Positions 17,964-26,269 of a DNA stretch of 64,000 nucleotides are shown piece after piece (positions within the stretch are counted from its first letter, which is position 1; each line of letters begins with the position of its first letter). The stretch covers positions 1,674,001 through 1,738,000 of the forward strand of contig NZ_JAJEJT010000002.1 of assembly GCF_021390645.1 (NCBI RefSeq), given 5' to 3'. The notes under the pieces were generated by a model. That model did no database searches. It had not been told where the DNA came from and worked only from the letters and a program-made list of their open reading frames with translations. The position numbers and the translations under genes are program-made. The DNA is from Paraburkholderia flagellata. GTDB taxonomy: Bacteria > Pseudomonadota > Gammaproteobacteria > Burkholderiales > Burkholderiaceae.

Positions 17964-18487
17964 CCGCCACACTCGTTGCGCTCGCCGCGATCTTCAGTCA
18001 GCTCTCGCTGCTCGCATTCGGCGGCGGCAACACGATCCTGCCCGAGATGCAACGTCAGGTTGTCGAGGTGCACCACTGGATGCCCGCGAGCGAATTCAGC
18101 GCGCTCTTCGCGCTCGCCCAGGCCGCCCCGGGCCCGAACATGATGGTCGTGACGCTGGTGGGCTGGCACGTGGCCGGCTGGGCCGGCATGCTGGTTACGT
18201 CGATTGCGAAGTTCGGACCGTCGTCGCTCGTCACGATCGCCGCGCTGCATGCGTGGGACCGCTTCAAGGATCGCCCGTGGCGGCGCATCGCGCAAAAGGG
18301 GCTCGTGCCGGTGACGGCGGGTCTCGTGGCCGCGAGTGCGGTGCTGATTGCGAAGGCTTCAGATCCTTCGTGGATCGCGTGGGCGATTACCGGCGTCTGC
18401 GCCGTGCTCGCGTTTCGCACGAAGATTCATCCGCTGTGGCTGCTTGGCGCGGGGAGTTTGATTGGGTTGACGGGGTTTGGGCAGTGA
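17960..18487 (+). CDS. chromate transporter, C-terminal-type short CHR protein
   Basis: This 175-residue partner of the preceding gene carries a second copy of the CHR motif (LSLLAFGGGNTILPEMQ) and AQAAPGPNMMVVTLVGW. Short-chain CHR proteins work as pairs with opposite membrane topology, which fits the ATGA-coupled arrangement. The substrate is probably an oxyanion such as chromate. The pair is likely controlled by the divergent LysR gene. Confidence 0.88.
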   Translation: MTATLVALAAIFSQLSLLAFGGGNTILPEMQRQVVEVHHWMPASEFSALFALAQAAPGPNMMVVTLVGWHVAGWAGMLVTSIAKFGPSSLVTIAALHAWDRFKDRPWRRIAQKGLVPVTAGLVAASAVLIAKASDPSWIAWAITGVCAVLAFRTKIHPLWLLGAGSLIGLTGFGQ

Positions 18488-18550
18488 AGTGACGGCGGGC
18501 GGTTGCGTGTGATTAGGCCTGCACGAAAACCGCCGCCGTTCGTTGCGCTC

Positions 18551-20074
18551 CTACTGAAACGCCACCTCCGCAAAACTGCGCAATTTCCGGCTATGCAGCT
18601 TGTGCAAACCGTTCGTACGCAGAATCTCCATCGCCTTCACGCCGATCTGCAAATGCTGATCGACTTGCGCGCGATAGAACGAATCGGCCATGCCCGGCAG
18701 CTTGAGCTCGCCGTGCAGCGGCTTGTCGGAGACGCACAGCAAGGTGCCGTACGGCACGCGAAAGCGGAATCCGTTCGCGGCGATGGTCGCGCTTTCCATG
18801 TCGAGCGCGATCGCTCGGCTCTGCGAAAGGCGCTGCACCGGCTCGCGATGATCGCGCAGCTCCCAGTTGCGGTTGTCGACGCTCGCCACCGTCCCCGTGC
18901 GCATCACGCGCTTGAGTTCCACGCCATCGAGCTTCGTGACCTCCGCTACCGCGCGCTCGAGCGCGAGCTGCACTTCCGCGAGCGCCGGAATTGGGACCCA
19001 TAGCGGCAAATCGTCGTCGAGCACGTGATCCTCACGCACATACCCGTGCGCGAGCACGTAGTCGCCAAGGCGCTGCGTATTGCGCAAGCCCGCGCAGTGG
19101 CCAAGCATGATCCACGCATGCGGACGCAGCACGGCAATGTGATCGGTGATCGTCTTCGCGTTCGACGGTCCCACGCCGATGTTGATCATCGTGATGCCGC
19201 TGCCGTCCGCTCGTTTGAGGTGGTAGGCCGGCATTTGCGGCAGGCGCGCCGGCGCCGTGCCCTCATCGTCCTGCTCGCCCAGGTTCGCGTTGTAGGTCAC
19301 CACGTCGCCGGGTTCGACGAACGACGTGTATTCGCTGCGGTAGTTGCGCAGGTCGGCATCGTCGGTATGCGCCATCATCGCGCGGCCGAGCTTCACGAAC
19401 TCGTCGATATAAAACTGGTAGTTCGTGTAGAGCACGTAGTTCTGCACGTGCGTGGGCGACGTGGCCGTGTAGTGCTTGAGCCGATGCAGAGAAAAGTCCA
19501 CGCGCGCCGCCGTGAAGAGCGCGAGCGGATGCGGCTCGCCCGGCTCCGGCTCGTAGGTGCCGTTCACGATGCGGTCGTCGAGCTGCGCGAGATCGGGCAC
19601 ATCGAACACGTCGCGCATGGCGAAGAGGCGCTCGCGGTCAAGATCGCCTTCGAGATGGATGCCTTCAGCGAACGCGAAGTGCACGGGAATCGGTTGATCC
19701 GACACGCCCACTTCGATACCCACGTGATGGTTCTTCGCGAGCAGACGCAACTGCTCACGATAGTAATTGCCGAAAAGATCGGGCCGCGTGACGGTGGTTT
19801 CGAACACGCCGGGGCCGGCCACGAAACCATACGAACGGCGCGAGTCGATATGCGTGTTGACGTTGGTGCGGATGCGCACGAACGGGTAGCACGCACGCAC
19901 GCGCCGCTCGAACGCCTCACCGCGGCGATAGCGCGCAAACGCGTCGCGCAGGAAAGACGTATTCGCTTCGTAAATGGTCGAGAGGCGCGCCACGGCGTCG
20001 GCGGCGTCTTCGAAAAACTCGTCCGGGAAGTCGTGCGCTGGCGTCATGAGGGGCCGCAGGTAGTCGTTGTTCAT
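18551..20074 (-). CDS. amn: AMP nucleosidase
   Basis: Amn hydrolyses AMP to adenine and ribose 5-phosphate and helps control adenylate pools. The 507-residue protein has the N-terminal Amn-specific domain (TNVNTHIDSRRSYGFV) and a C-terminal nucleoside-phosphorylase-type domain (TMINIGVGPSNAKTITDH, then ALDMESATIAANGFRF). It is slightly longer than the E. coli enzyme. The ATG at 20074 is chosen because MNNDYLRPLMTPAHDFP looks like a genuine start and AGAGGCG lies upstream; the extra 54 codons upstream are Arg/Pro-rich and unlikely. Confidence 0.92.
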   Translation of the reverse strand: MNNDYLRPLMTPAHDFPDEFFEDAADAVARLSTIYEANTSFLRDAFARYRRGEAFERRVRACYPFVRIRTNVNTHIDSRRSYGFVAGPGVFETTVTRPDLFGNYYREQLRLLAKNHHVGIEVGVSDQPIPVHFAFAEGIHLEGDLDRERLFAMRDVFDVPDLAQLDDRIVNGTYEPEPGEPHPLALFTAARVDFSLHRLKHYTATSPTHVQNYVLYTNYQFYIDEFVKLGRAMMAHTDDADLRNYRSEYTSFVEPGDVVTYNANLGEQDDEGTAPARLPQMPAYHLKRADGSGITMINIGVGPSNAKTITDHIAVLRPHAWIMLGHCAGLRNTQRLGDYVLAHGYVREDHVLDDDLPLWVPIPALAEVQLALERAVAEVTKLDGVELKRVMRTGTVASVDNRNWELRDHREPVQRLSQSRAIALDMESATIAANGFRFRVPYGTLLCVSDKPLHGELKLPGMADSFYRAQVDQHLQIGVKAMEILRTNGLHKLHSRKLRSFAEVAFQ

Positions 20075-20289
20075 CTTCGTTCGCCTCTCCGTTTGATGGG
20101 TCCACATTACCACGGAAGGTGCGAATTTCTGGCGACGGACCTCGCCGCGCCCAGGGCTTTTGCAGCACCAGCCCGGCGCGGGCTGCGGGCGCCGCGCACC
20201 GCCCGCCGGGCGCGGGCCGCAGCGCTTGCGCGACATGGGGCGAAGCGCCCGGATTTGCTAGAATCGGAGCATCCCATCGGAGAATGACC

Positions 20290-20697
20290 ATGAAGTCGCA
20301 CCTTCTTGCCGCCGTCGCGGTGACGCTCGCGTTCAGCGGGATCGCCATGGCCGCGCCGGCCGACGACGCAAAGACCGCCGTCGAGGCACAATCCGCGCAG
20401 TCCGAGAACGAACGCGCGGGCCTGCCCGACCTGGCCGCGATCAACAACCAGCCGGCCGCACGCGTCACCTCGAAGGTCAACATCAACGATGTGCCACGCG
20501 TACCCAGCTATCACGAAGTGAGCCGCAATGGCACCGAAATCACCGAGTTCCGCGACAAGGGCAAGCCCGTCGAGATCAATGTGCATTCGAACTTCGGCAC
20601 GCGCTACACGATGAGCGCGAACCCCGACACCTCGCCGCAAGTGCGCAACAACGGCCAGGCCAGCACGCGCCTGCCGTCGATCAACCTGCATTACTGA
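20290..20697 (+). CDS. small exported protein, DUF2782-like
   Basis: This 135-residue protein begins with a signal peptide (MKSHLLAAVAVTLAFSGIAMA, cleaved after AMA). The C-terminal half (TEITEFRDKGKPVEINVHS, then GTRYTM) resembles DUF2782 proteins, small periplasmic proteins commonly found beside thrB or polA in beta- and gammaproteobacteria. Function is unknown. I use the ATG at 20290, eight bases after GGAG; an in-frame ATG at 20284 would add two residues. It is followed by an unusual long inverted repeat and then thrB. Confidence 0.65.
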   Translation: MKSHLLAAVAVTLAFSGIAMAAPADDAKTAVEAQSAQSENERAGLPDLAAINNQPAARVTSKVNINDVPRVPSYHEVSRNGTEITEFRDKGKPVEINVHSNFGTRYTMSANPDTSPQVRNNGQASTRLPSINLHY

Positions 20698-20718
20698 GCC
20701 ACCTGAGCGCGCGCATGC

Positions 20719-20766
20719 CTTTATGGGGCATGCCCGCGCCGTTGCCATGTGCAGCGCCCCATAAAG
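20719..20766. repeat. 11-bp inverted repeat with 26-nt loop between the DUF2782-like gene and thrB
   Basis: CTTTATGGGGC (20719-20729) pairs perfectly with GCCCCATAAAG (20756-20766). The loop is itself GC-rich. No T-run follows, so it is not a standard terminator. It could be an RNA structure in the thrB leader or a protein site. Confidence 0.55.
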
Positions 20767-20871
20767 CCGGGCCGCCGCCATCGCGCCTGAGCCGGACACA
20801 CTCGCAAGCCCTTCGGGCAGCACGACGCAGCGTTCGCCGACCCGCCACTACCAATCAACCGACCTTCTTGC

Positions 20872-21879
20872 ATGGCCGTCTTCACCGCTGTCACCGACCA
20901 AGAGCTTGCCCAATGGCTGCGCGACTACGATCTCGGCGATGTCGTCGAATTTCGCGGCATCCAGTCCGGCATTGAAAACAGCAACTTCTTCCTGACGACG
21001 ACGCGCGGCGAATACGTCCTGACGATCTTCGAAAAGCTGACGGCCGAACAACTGCCGTTCTACCTCGACTTGATGCGGCATCTCGCCTCGCACCGCGTGC
21101 CGGTACCCGACCCCATGCCGCGCAAGGACGGCGCGCTGTTCGGCCTGCTGAACGGCAAGCCGGCGGCCATCGTCTCGAAGCTCGAAGGCAGGCCCGAACT
21201 CGCGCCCGGCGTGGAGCACTGCGCGGAAGTGGGCCAGATGCTCGCACGCATGCATCTGGCGGGCCGCGATTACCGCGGCGACCAGCCGAATCTGCGCAGC
21301 CTTTCGTGGTGGGAAGAAACGGTGCCGACGGTGCTGCCGTTTCTCGCCGACGCCCAGCGCACGCTCCTCACGAGCGAACTCGACCACCAGCGCGCCTTCT
21401 TCGCCTCGGCCGACTACGCAGCGATGCCGGGCGGTCCGTGCCATTGCGACCTGTTCCGCGACAACGCGATGTTCGCGCACTCGCACCCGGCGCCGGGCCA
21501 CGAAGTTCGGCTTGGCGGCTTTTTCGACTTCTATTTCGCCGGCTGCGACAAGTGGCTCTTCGACGTGGCCGTGACCGTGAACGACTGGTGCGTCGACCTC
21601 GCTACGGGCAAGCTCGACACGGCGCGCGCCGACGCGCTCTTGCGCGCCTACCAGACCGTGCGCCCGTTCACGCCCGAGGAAATGCGTCACTGGATGGACA
21701 TGCTGCGCGCAGGCGCGTACCGCTTCTGGGTCTCGCGCCTGTATGATTTCCACCTGCCCCGCTCGGCCGAACTGCTCAAGCCTCACGATCCCGGCCACTT
21801 CGAGCGCATCCTGCGCGAGCGCCTCGCCGGCAGCGAGGCTGGCTCCCATCACGCCTTGCCCCATCGCCCATGCAACTAA
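20872..21879 (+). CDS. thrB: homoserine kinase (type II, APH-like)
   Basis: This enzyme phosphorylates homoserine for threonine synthesis. The 335-residue protein belongs to the choline-kinase-like type II family, not the GHMP kinase family. It starts [16 protein letters not shown], has [10 protein letters not shown] in the nucleotide-binding lobe and the Brenner motif HCDLFRDN (His191, Asp193, Asn198), followed by GFFDFYF (Asp219). Its last bases overlap the start of the next membrane protein gene by 10 bp, which suggests co-translation. thrA and thrC are not in the window. Confidence 0.95.
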   Translation: MAVFTAVTDQELAQWLRDYDLGDVVEFRGIQSGIENSNFFLTTTRGEYVLTIFEKLTAEQLPFYLDLMRHLASHRVPVPDPMPRKDGALFGLLNGKPAAIVSKLEGRPELAPGVEHCAEVGQMLARMHLAGRDYRGDQPNLRSLSWWEETVPTVLPFLADAQRTLLTSELDHQRAFFASADYAAMPGGPCHCDLFRDNAMFAHSHPAPGHEVRLGGFFDFYFAGCDKWLFDVAVTVNDWCVDLATGKLDTARADALLRAYQTVRPFTPEEMRHWMDMLRAGAYRFWVSRLYDFHLPRSAELLKPHDPGHFERILRERLAGSEAGSHHALPHRPCN

Positions 21880-22673
21880 TTGAAGTCCCCGCGAAGACGG
21901 GCTACGTCTGGTTCCGCCAGGGTATCTGGCTGTTCCGCCGCAATCCGCTCGCGTTTCTCACGCTGTTTTTCGCCTATTTGCTGGCGATGACGCTGATTTC
22001 CGCCATTCCCGTGATCGGCGGCGTGCTGCCGCTCCTGTTCGTGCCAGGCGTCGCCGTCGGCTTCATGGCGGCGTGCCGCGACACGATCGCAGGCAAGCCG
22101 GTGTTCCCGACCATCTTGATCGACGGCTTTCGTTCGTACGGCAGCAACGTGGCGAAACAGCTTCTGGTGCTCGGGGCGATCTATGTGGTGGCGATGTTGC
22201 TGGTGCTGGCCGCGTCTGCGTTCGTGGACGGGGGCGCGCTTTTGCGCCTGATGACGATCGGCGGCGACCTCGACGCCGAAGCGCTCGCCAACAGCGACGT
22301 GCCGCTTGCGGTGCTCGCCTCGCTGCTTTGCTACGTGCCGGTGTCGATGCTGTTCTGGTTCGCGCCCGTGCTCACGGCGTGGCACGACGTGCCGCCCATG
22401 AAGGCCATGTTCTTCAGCATCGTGAGCTGCTGGCGCAACAAGGGCGCGTTCACGGTCTACGGCGCGCTGTGGTTCGCGGTCTCGACCGTCGTATCGATCG
22501 GCTTGTCGGCGCTCCTGCGCGCGCTCGGCGCGGGCGACTTCACGGTGGCGATCCTGATGCCCGCGCTCATCATCGTGACGACGATGCTCTATTGCTCGTT
22601 CTACGCGACCTATCGCGGCTGCTACGGGGTGCAGGAAAAGCAGCCCGCGGAAATGCCGGACTCGGGCCGCTGA
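21870..22673 (+). CDS. BPSS1780-type integral membrane protein
   Basis: The 267-residue protein has about six hydrophobic segments, including [18 protein letters not shown] and [18 protein letters not shown]. The opening residues [21 protein letters not shown] are typical of a Burkholderiales membrane family named after BPSS1780. Its function is unknown. It overlaps thrB by 10 bp and is followed by a terminator-like hairpin, so thrB and this gene form the end of an operon. Confidence 0.8.
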   Translation: MQLIEVPAKTGYVWFRQGIWLFRRNPLAFLTLFFAYLLAMTLISAIPVIGGVLPLLFVPGVAVGFMAACRDTIAGKPVFPTILIDGFRSYGSNVAKQLLVLGAIYVVAMLLVLAASAFVDGGALLRLMTIGGDLDAEALANSDVPLAVLASLLCYVPVSMLFWFAPVLTAWHDVPPMKAMFFSIVSCWRNKGAFTVYGALWFAVSTVVSIGLSALLRALGAGDFTVAILMPALIIVTTMLYCSFYATYRGCYGVQEKQPAEMPDSGR

Positions 22674-22706
22674 GCGGCGCGGCGATCACGCACGCTTAAA
22701 CGCAAA

Positions 22707-22735
22707 AACGGCGCCTTGGGCGCCGTTCTCGTTTT
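22707..22735 (+). terminator. terminator hairpin after the BPSS1780-type gene
   Basis: AACGGCGCC (22707-22715) pairs perfectly with GGCGCCGTT (22719-22727) across a TTG loop and is followed by CTCGTTTT. It separates convergent genes. Confidence 0.7.
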
Positions 22736-22769
22736 GCCCCGCCGTGATAGCGGGGCACTGCATTACTGC

Positions 22770-22949
22770 TTAGCCGTAGTGATTCATCCACGACGGGTGG
22801 CGCGTGGCCTTCTCGCGATCCATCTTGCGCATACGGAACTCGAGATCGTAGATGTCGACGGACTGCGCGAGATACGCTTCCTCGCGCTGCTGGCGGCGAG
22901 CTTCGGCGGTTTCGGAGAGGAACAGGAAAAGACGGCTGAGCAGGTACAT
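22770..22949 (-). CDS. DUF3563 small protein
   Basis: This 59-residue protein, MYLLSRLFLFLSETAEA onward, ends in HPSWMNHYG, the conserved C-terminus of DUF3563. The family is small, found mainly in Burkholderiales, and of unknown function. The N-terminal 12 residues are hydrophobic; the rest is charged and helical. An AGAAGG ribosome site lies upstream, and a well-formed promoter sits about 50 bp before the start. It is monocistronic, flanked by a hairpin downstream. Confidence 0.85.
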   Translation of the reverse strand: MYLLSRLFLFLSETAEARRQQREEAYLAQSVDIYDLEFRMRKMDREKATRHPSWMNHYG

Positions 22950-22997
22950 GATTTGGCCCTTCTTTGACGGGCACGTGCCCGCGAATCGAATGATGCC

Positions 22998-23026
22998 ATT
23001 ATAGGGAAAACCCTATTCAGGGTAAA
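22998..23026 (-). promoter_or_regulatory. promoter of the DUF3563 gene
   Basis: On the minus strand TTTACC (23021-23026) and a perfect TATAAT (22998-23003) are separated by 17 bp. Transcription should begin near 22991, giving a leader of about 40 nt. Confidence 0.65.
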
Positions 23027-23050
23027 CCCCTAAGTTGCGCGTAGACGCTT

Positions 23051-24226
23051 TTAACCTGCGTCCTGCGTCAATTCGTCGTCATAGGCCTCGTCGAAGGCCT
23101 CGCGGCGATGAGCTTCGAAAAAGTCCCAGATCAGCGTGCTCGCGTCCGGTCCCGTCGAGGAATGGAACGGAACGGTGTCGTCGCCGCCGCTCCAGGCATG
23201 GTCGAGGTCCGCCACGCGGCACAAACGCACGACGCTCGCGCCGTCGAGTTCGTAATCCTGCTCGCGATAGCCGTCCTTGAAAGTCTCATGCGACACGACG
23301 CCCTGACGCACGCCGCGCGAGTCCGCAAGGCCATTCAGGCGCAGCAGTTGCACCGCGAGATGTTCCGCGTTGACGGGCGCAACCACCGCATCGGTGTCGC
23401 CCTGCACGACGATTGCCGGCATGCCCGGGTGAATGCGTGCACCCAATTGGGTATCGACGAGCGCCACGGGATCGTGGTGCACGCCGCGCCGCATCACGTC
23501 GAGCGCGGTCACACCGGAGCGTGCCTCACCGAAAGCGGGGCCAGAATGTAGCGCAACAGCTGCGAAGCGGCTGGGCGAACGCACCGCGAGCAGCATGGCA
23601 AGCCCTGCGCCCGCCGACAAGCCCGCCAGATAGACGCGCGAGCGGTCGAACCCATGCTCTTCGACGAGCGTATCGACGAGCGAAACGATCGCTGCCGCCT
23701 CGCCGCCGCCCGCCGCGTCGCGGGAGTCGTACCAGTGCCAGCATTGATGCGGGTGGGCGCGCTCCGACTGCTCGGGATACACCACGGCGAACCCATGGCG
23801 GTCGGCGAGCAGATTCATGCGCGTGCCTTCCGCGAAAGAGTCCATCGATTGCTTGCAGCCGTGCAGCATCACGACGAGCGGCATGCCCGCTGTCTTTTGC
23901 CCTGGGGGAAGATAGAGCCCGTAGGGCAGCGAGCGCCCGGCATGCTGGGTGTTCGCCGGTACAAGGTGCTCAGCGCGGTGCCATTCGCCCGCGGCCCAGG
24001 CGGCCGCGCGCGGACCCACGCGCGACTCCCGCATCGGCGCGCGGCTGCGCGCCTGCGTAGCGTGCTTCGCCGCCTGATCGGCTGCGGCCTGAGCGGCGCG
24101 CCAGATTGCCTGCGGCTTGGGCGTATCGATCCCCGCGCCCTTCAGGGCGTCGCGGGAAGCGCGGGTCTGGATGGCGAGCAGACGTCGCATGCCACCTGCC
24201 CATAGCTTCGTCAGATTTTTCGTCAT
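23051..24226 (-). CDS. PHB depolymerase family esterase
   Basis: This 391-residue alpha/beta hydrolase has HGCKQSMDSFAEGTRMN, a mark of the PHB depolymerase/feruloyl esterase family, and the lipase box GLSAG (Ser204). The acid QGDTDAVV and the histidine in DLDHAWSGG complete the triad. There is no signal peptide; the first 80 residues are Ala/Arg-rich, so a cytoplasmic role is likely, perhaps on intracellular polyester or other esters. The ATG at 24226 has TGAGG six bases upstream. It is convergent with the DUF3563 gene's downstream region only in the sense that both share the minus strand, so it may be read before it. Confidence 0.82.
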   Translation of the reverse strand: MTKNLTKLWAGGMRRLLAIQTRASRDALKGAGIDTPKPQAIWRAAQAAADQAAKHATQARSRAPMRESRVGPRAAAWAAGEWHRAEHLVPANTQHAGRSLPYGLYLPPGQKTAGMPLVVMLHGCKQSMDSFAEGTRMNLLADRHGFAVVYPEQSERAHPHQCWHWYDSRDAAGGGEAAAIVSLVDTLVEEHGFDRSRVYLAGLSAGAGLAMLLAVRSPSRFAAVALHSGPAFGEARSGVTALDVMRRGVHHDPVALVDTQLGARIHPGMPAIVVQGDTDAVVAPVNAEHLAVQLLRLNGLADSRGVRQGVVSHETFKDGYREQDYELDGASVVRLCRVADLDHAWSGGDDTVPFHSSTGPDASTLIWDFFEAHRREAFDEAYDDELTQDAG

Positions 24227-24513
24227 CTATGGCCTCATAAAAGGGTCCGACACATCGTGGCGTTTTGCCGCGATCCGTCGTTGTGCAACGCACAATAACA
24301 CCATTTGGAGGCGGCTGCAGATCGAAGCCGTTCGATTTCGTCCTTGTGTACGTTCGTCGTGCCACGCCTTCGTCTATGCGACGCGGCTATACTGGATGCT
24401 TGTCTCGCGCGCGTGTCGGCCAGCCAGGCGCCTCGCGCGTTGAGTAGCTATCAGGTAGCGGCTCAGCACCTGCAATCCCTGGATTCTCTTCTGACAGCCG
24501 GCAGCGCGCACTC

Positions 24514-25215
24514 ATGCCAGATTTACCGATTCACCTTTGGTACTCGATTACCAACCTCGGCGGCGCAGGCCTCACCCTGCCGCTCGCGTTGGCTATCGCG
24601 CTGTGGCTCGTGGTCGGCTACTCGTGGCGCATGGCGGCGAGCTGGGTGTTCGTGCTCGGCCTGGCAATCGGCCTCGTGACGCTCACCAAAATCGCGTTTC
24701 TCGGCTGGGGCGTGGGTGTAAGAGACATGGACTTCACGGGCATCAGCGGCCACGCCATGCTTTCCACGGCCGTCTATCCCGTCGCGTTTTTCCTGGTGCT
24801 GCAAGGCGCACCATCGTTGATGCGCGCCGCAGGCGTGACGATTGGGCTCGCGGTGGGGCTCGCGGTCGCGCTCTCGCGCGTGGTGCTCGACGCCCACTCG
24901 CCTTCCGAGGCTGTCACGGGCTGTGTGGTCGGGGCGCTCACCGCGCTCGTGTTCGCGCGGTACTGGTGGCAAGCACAGCCCCAGCGCATTTCGGCGGCGG
25001 TCGTCGCGCTGAGCCTCGCGGCACTCACTATCGCATTGCACAACGTGCATGTGCCCACGCATCGCTGGGTCACGAACATCGCGCTGACCGTTTCGGGCCA
25101 CGACCGGCCCTACGTGCGCGCCAAATGGAAGGCCAATCGCACCAACCGCGCACCCGTGGCGCCCGTCTCGCAAACCCGCAACGGCCTCGCGCCGCCCGCG
25201 CAGCGCCACGCCTGA
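24514..25215 (+). CDS. PAP2 superfamily membrane phosphatase
   Basis: This 233-residue integral membrane protein carries PAP2 motifs: SGHAM (motif 2 histidine) and SRVVLDAHSPSEAVTG (motif 3 Arg and His). Motif 1 is less clear. Members remove phosphate from lipid phosphates such as phosphatidic acid or undecaprenyl diphosphate. Five hydrophobic helices are visible, and the last 50 residues form a basic cytosolic or periplasmic tail. A TATACT hexamer at 24388-24393 is a candidate -10 box. It is divergent from the esterase gene and convergent with the ModE-type gene. Confidence 0.82.
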   Translation: MPDLPIHLWYSITNLGGAGLTLPLALAIALWLVVGYSWRMAASWVFVLGLAIGLVTLTKIAFLGWGVGVRDMDFTGISGHAMLSTAVYPVAFFLVLQGAPSLMRAAGVTIGLAVGLAVALSRVVLDAHSPSEAVTGCVVGALTALVFARYWWQAQPQRISAAVVALSLAALTIALHNVHVPTHRWVTNIALTVSGHDRPYVRAKWKANRTNRAPVAPVSQTRNGLAPPAQRHA

Positions 25216-25224
25216 TCCCGCCTC

Positions 25225-25245
25225 GCCGGCCGCACCGCGGCCGGC
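25225..25245. other. GC-rich hairpin between convergent genes
   Basis: GCCGGCCGC and GCGGCCGGC form a perfect 9-bp stem with a 3-nt loop. No T-run follows on either strand, so it may aid rho-dependent termination only. Confidence 0.5.
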
Positions 25246-25259
25246 CGCTGCCCGGACGC

Positions 25260-26186
25260 TCAGCCGCCCACGCCTAGCAGCACACTCGAAGCCTTGAACA
25301 CGGCCGTCGCCGCTTGCCCTGCGGCGAAGCCGAGCGCGTCCACGCTCGCGTCGGTCACGATCGCCGCGATCATGGTGCCGCCCGGCAGGGCGAGCGTCAC
25401 TTCGGCGTTCACGGCACCGCGCCGCACGACCTCGATTGTCCCGCTCAGCCGGTTGCGCGCCGAAAGCCGCGCCGCATCCGCCGCGCTCGCGACCAGCACG
25501 ACCGAAGTCGCCTTCACGAGCGCCACCACGGGTGCGCCTGCGGCAAGTCCGAGGGCTTCGGCGCTCTCTCGCGTGACCGTGGCGACGAGCGCTTCGCCGC
25601 CGGGCAGCGCGATCGACACCTCGTCGTTGACCGCGCCCCTCACGATTGCCGAGACGGTGCCAAAAAGTTGATTGCGCGCGCTCGTGCGCATGGCGAAGCG
25701 CCCGAGCACGGCCAGGTCGCGCGCGAAACCGCCGGCCTGTGCATCGGCACCTTCATTCGAAACGGCCCCGAGCGCATGCGCCGCGCGCTCGAGAAAGCGC
25801 TGGTGCTCGCGCTCGATGGCGCGAAACGTTTCGATGAGCCGCAGGGCGCGCGGCGTGAGCGTCGTTCCGCCGCCGCCCTTGCCGCCCGTCGCCCTCACCA
25901 CGAGCGCTTCGCCCGCGAGGTTGTTCATGACGTCGACGGCGTCCCAGGCGCCCTTGTAGCTCATACCGACCCCCTTCGCAGCGCCTGTGATCGAGCCGGT
26001 CGCGTGGATCGCTTCGAGCAGCGCGATGCGCGCCGCGCCACCGAGCATCTGCTGGCCGGACTGAAACCAGACCGAGCCGCCCAGACCCAGTTCCGGCGCT
26101 TCGGAGGATTGGGATGTGTCTGTGGAACCGGCATCTGCGTGGCCGGCGCCGGTGGATGGGGAGTTCGAGTCAGTGGGATTCATCAT
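25260..26186 (-). CDS. ModE-type molybdate-responsive regulator with two TOBE domains
   Basis: The 308-residue protein has an N-terminal LysR-like ModE DNA-binding domain (about 45-120; GGAARIALLEAIHATGSITG, then SYKGAWDAVDVMNNL). Two TOBE/Mop oxyanion-binding domains follow (SARNQLFGTVSAIVRGAVN and SARNRLSGTIEVVRRGAVN). ModE represses molybdate uptake genes when molybdate is bound. No modABC genes lie nearby, so it acts elsewhere. Two adjacent ATG codons (26186 and 26183) can serve as start; the longer frame starts with TTG. It lies on the same strand as the CHAD gene, just downstream. Confidence 0.88.
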   Translation of the reverse strand: MMNPTDSNSPSTGAGHADAGSTDTSQSSEAPELGLGGSVWFQSGQQMLGGAARIALLEAIHATGSITGAAKGVGMSYKGAWDAVDVMNNLAGEALVVRATGGKGGGGTTLTPRALRLIETFRAIEREHQRFLERAAHALGAVSNEGADAQAGGFARDLAVLGRFAMRTSARNQLFGTVSAIVRGAVNDEVSIALPGGEALVATVTRESAEALGLAAGAPVVALVKATSVVLVASAADAARLSARNRLSGTIEVVRRGAVNAEVTLALPGGTMIAAIVTDASVDALGFAAGQAATAVFKASSVLLGVGG

Positions 26187-26269
26187 GCGTAAAACGAGCA
26201 AAAACAAGACGAAACAAGCGAAGGTTCGGCGTGGTCCGCCAAATCCGCCAGCGATTATAGAGACGCGCC

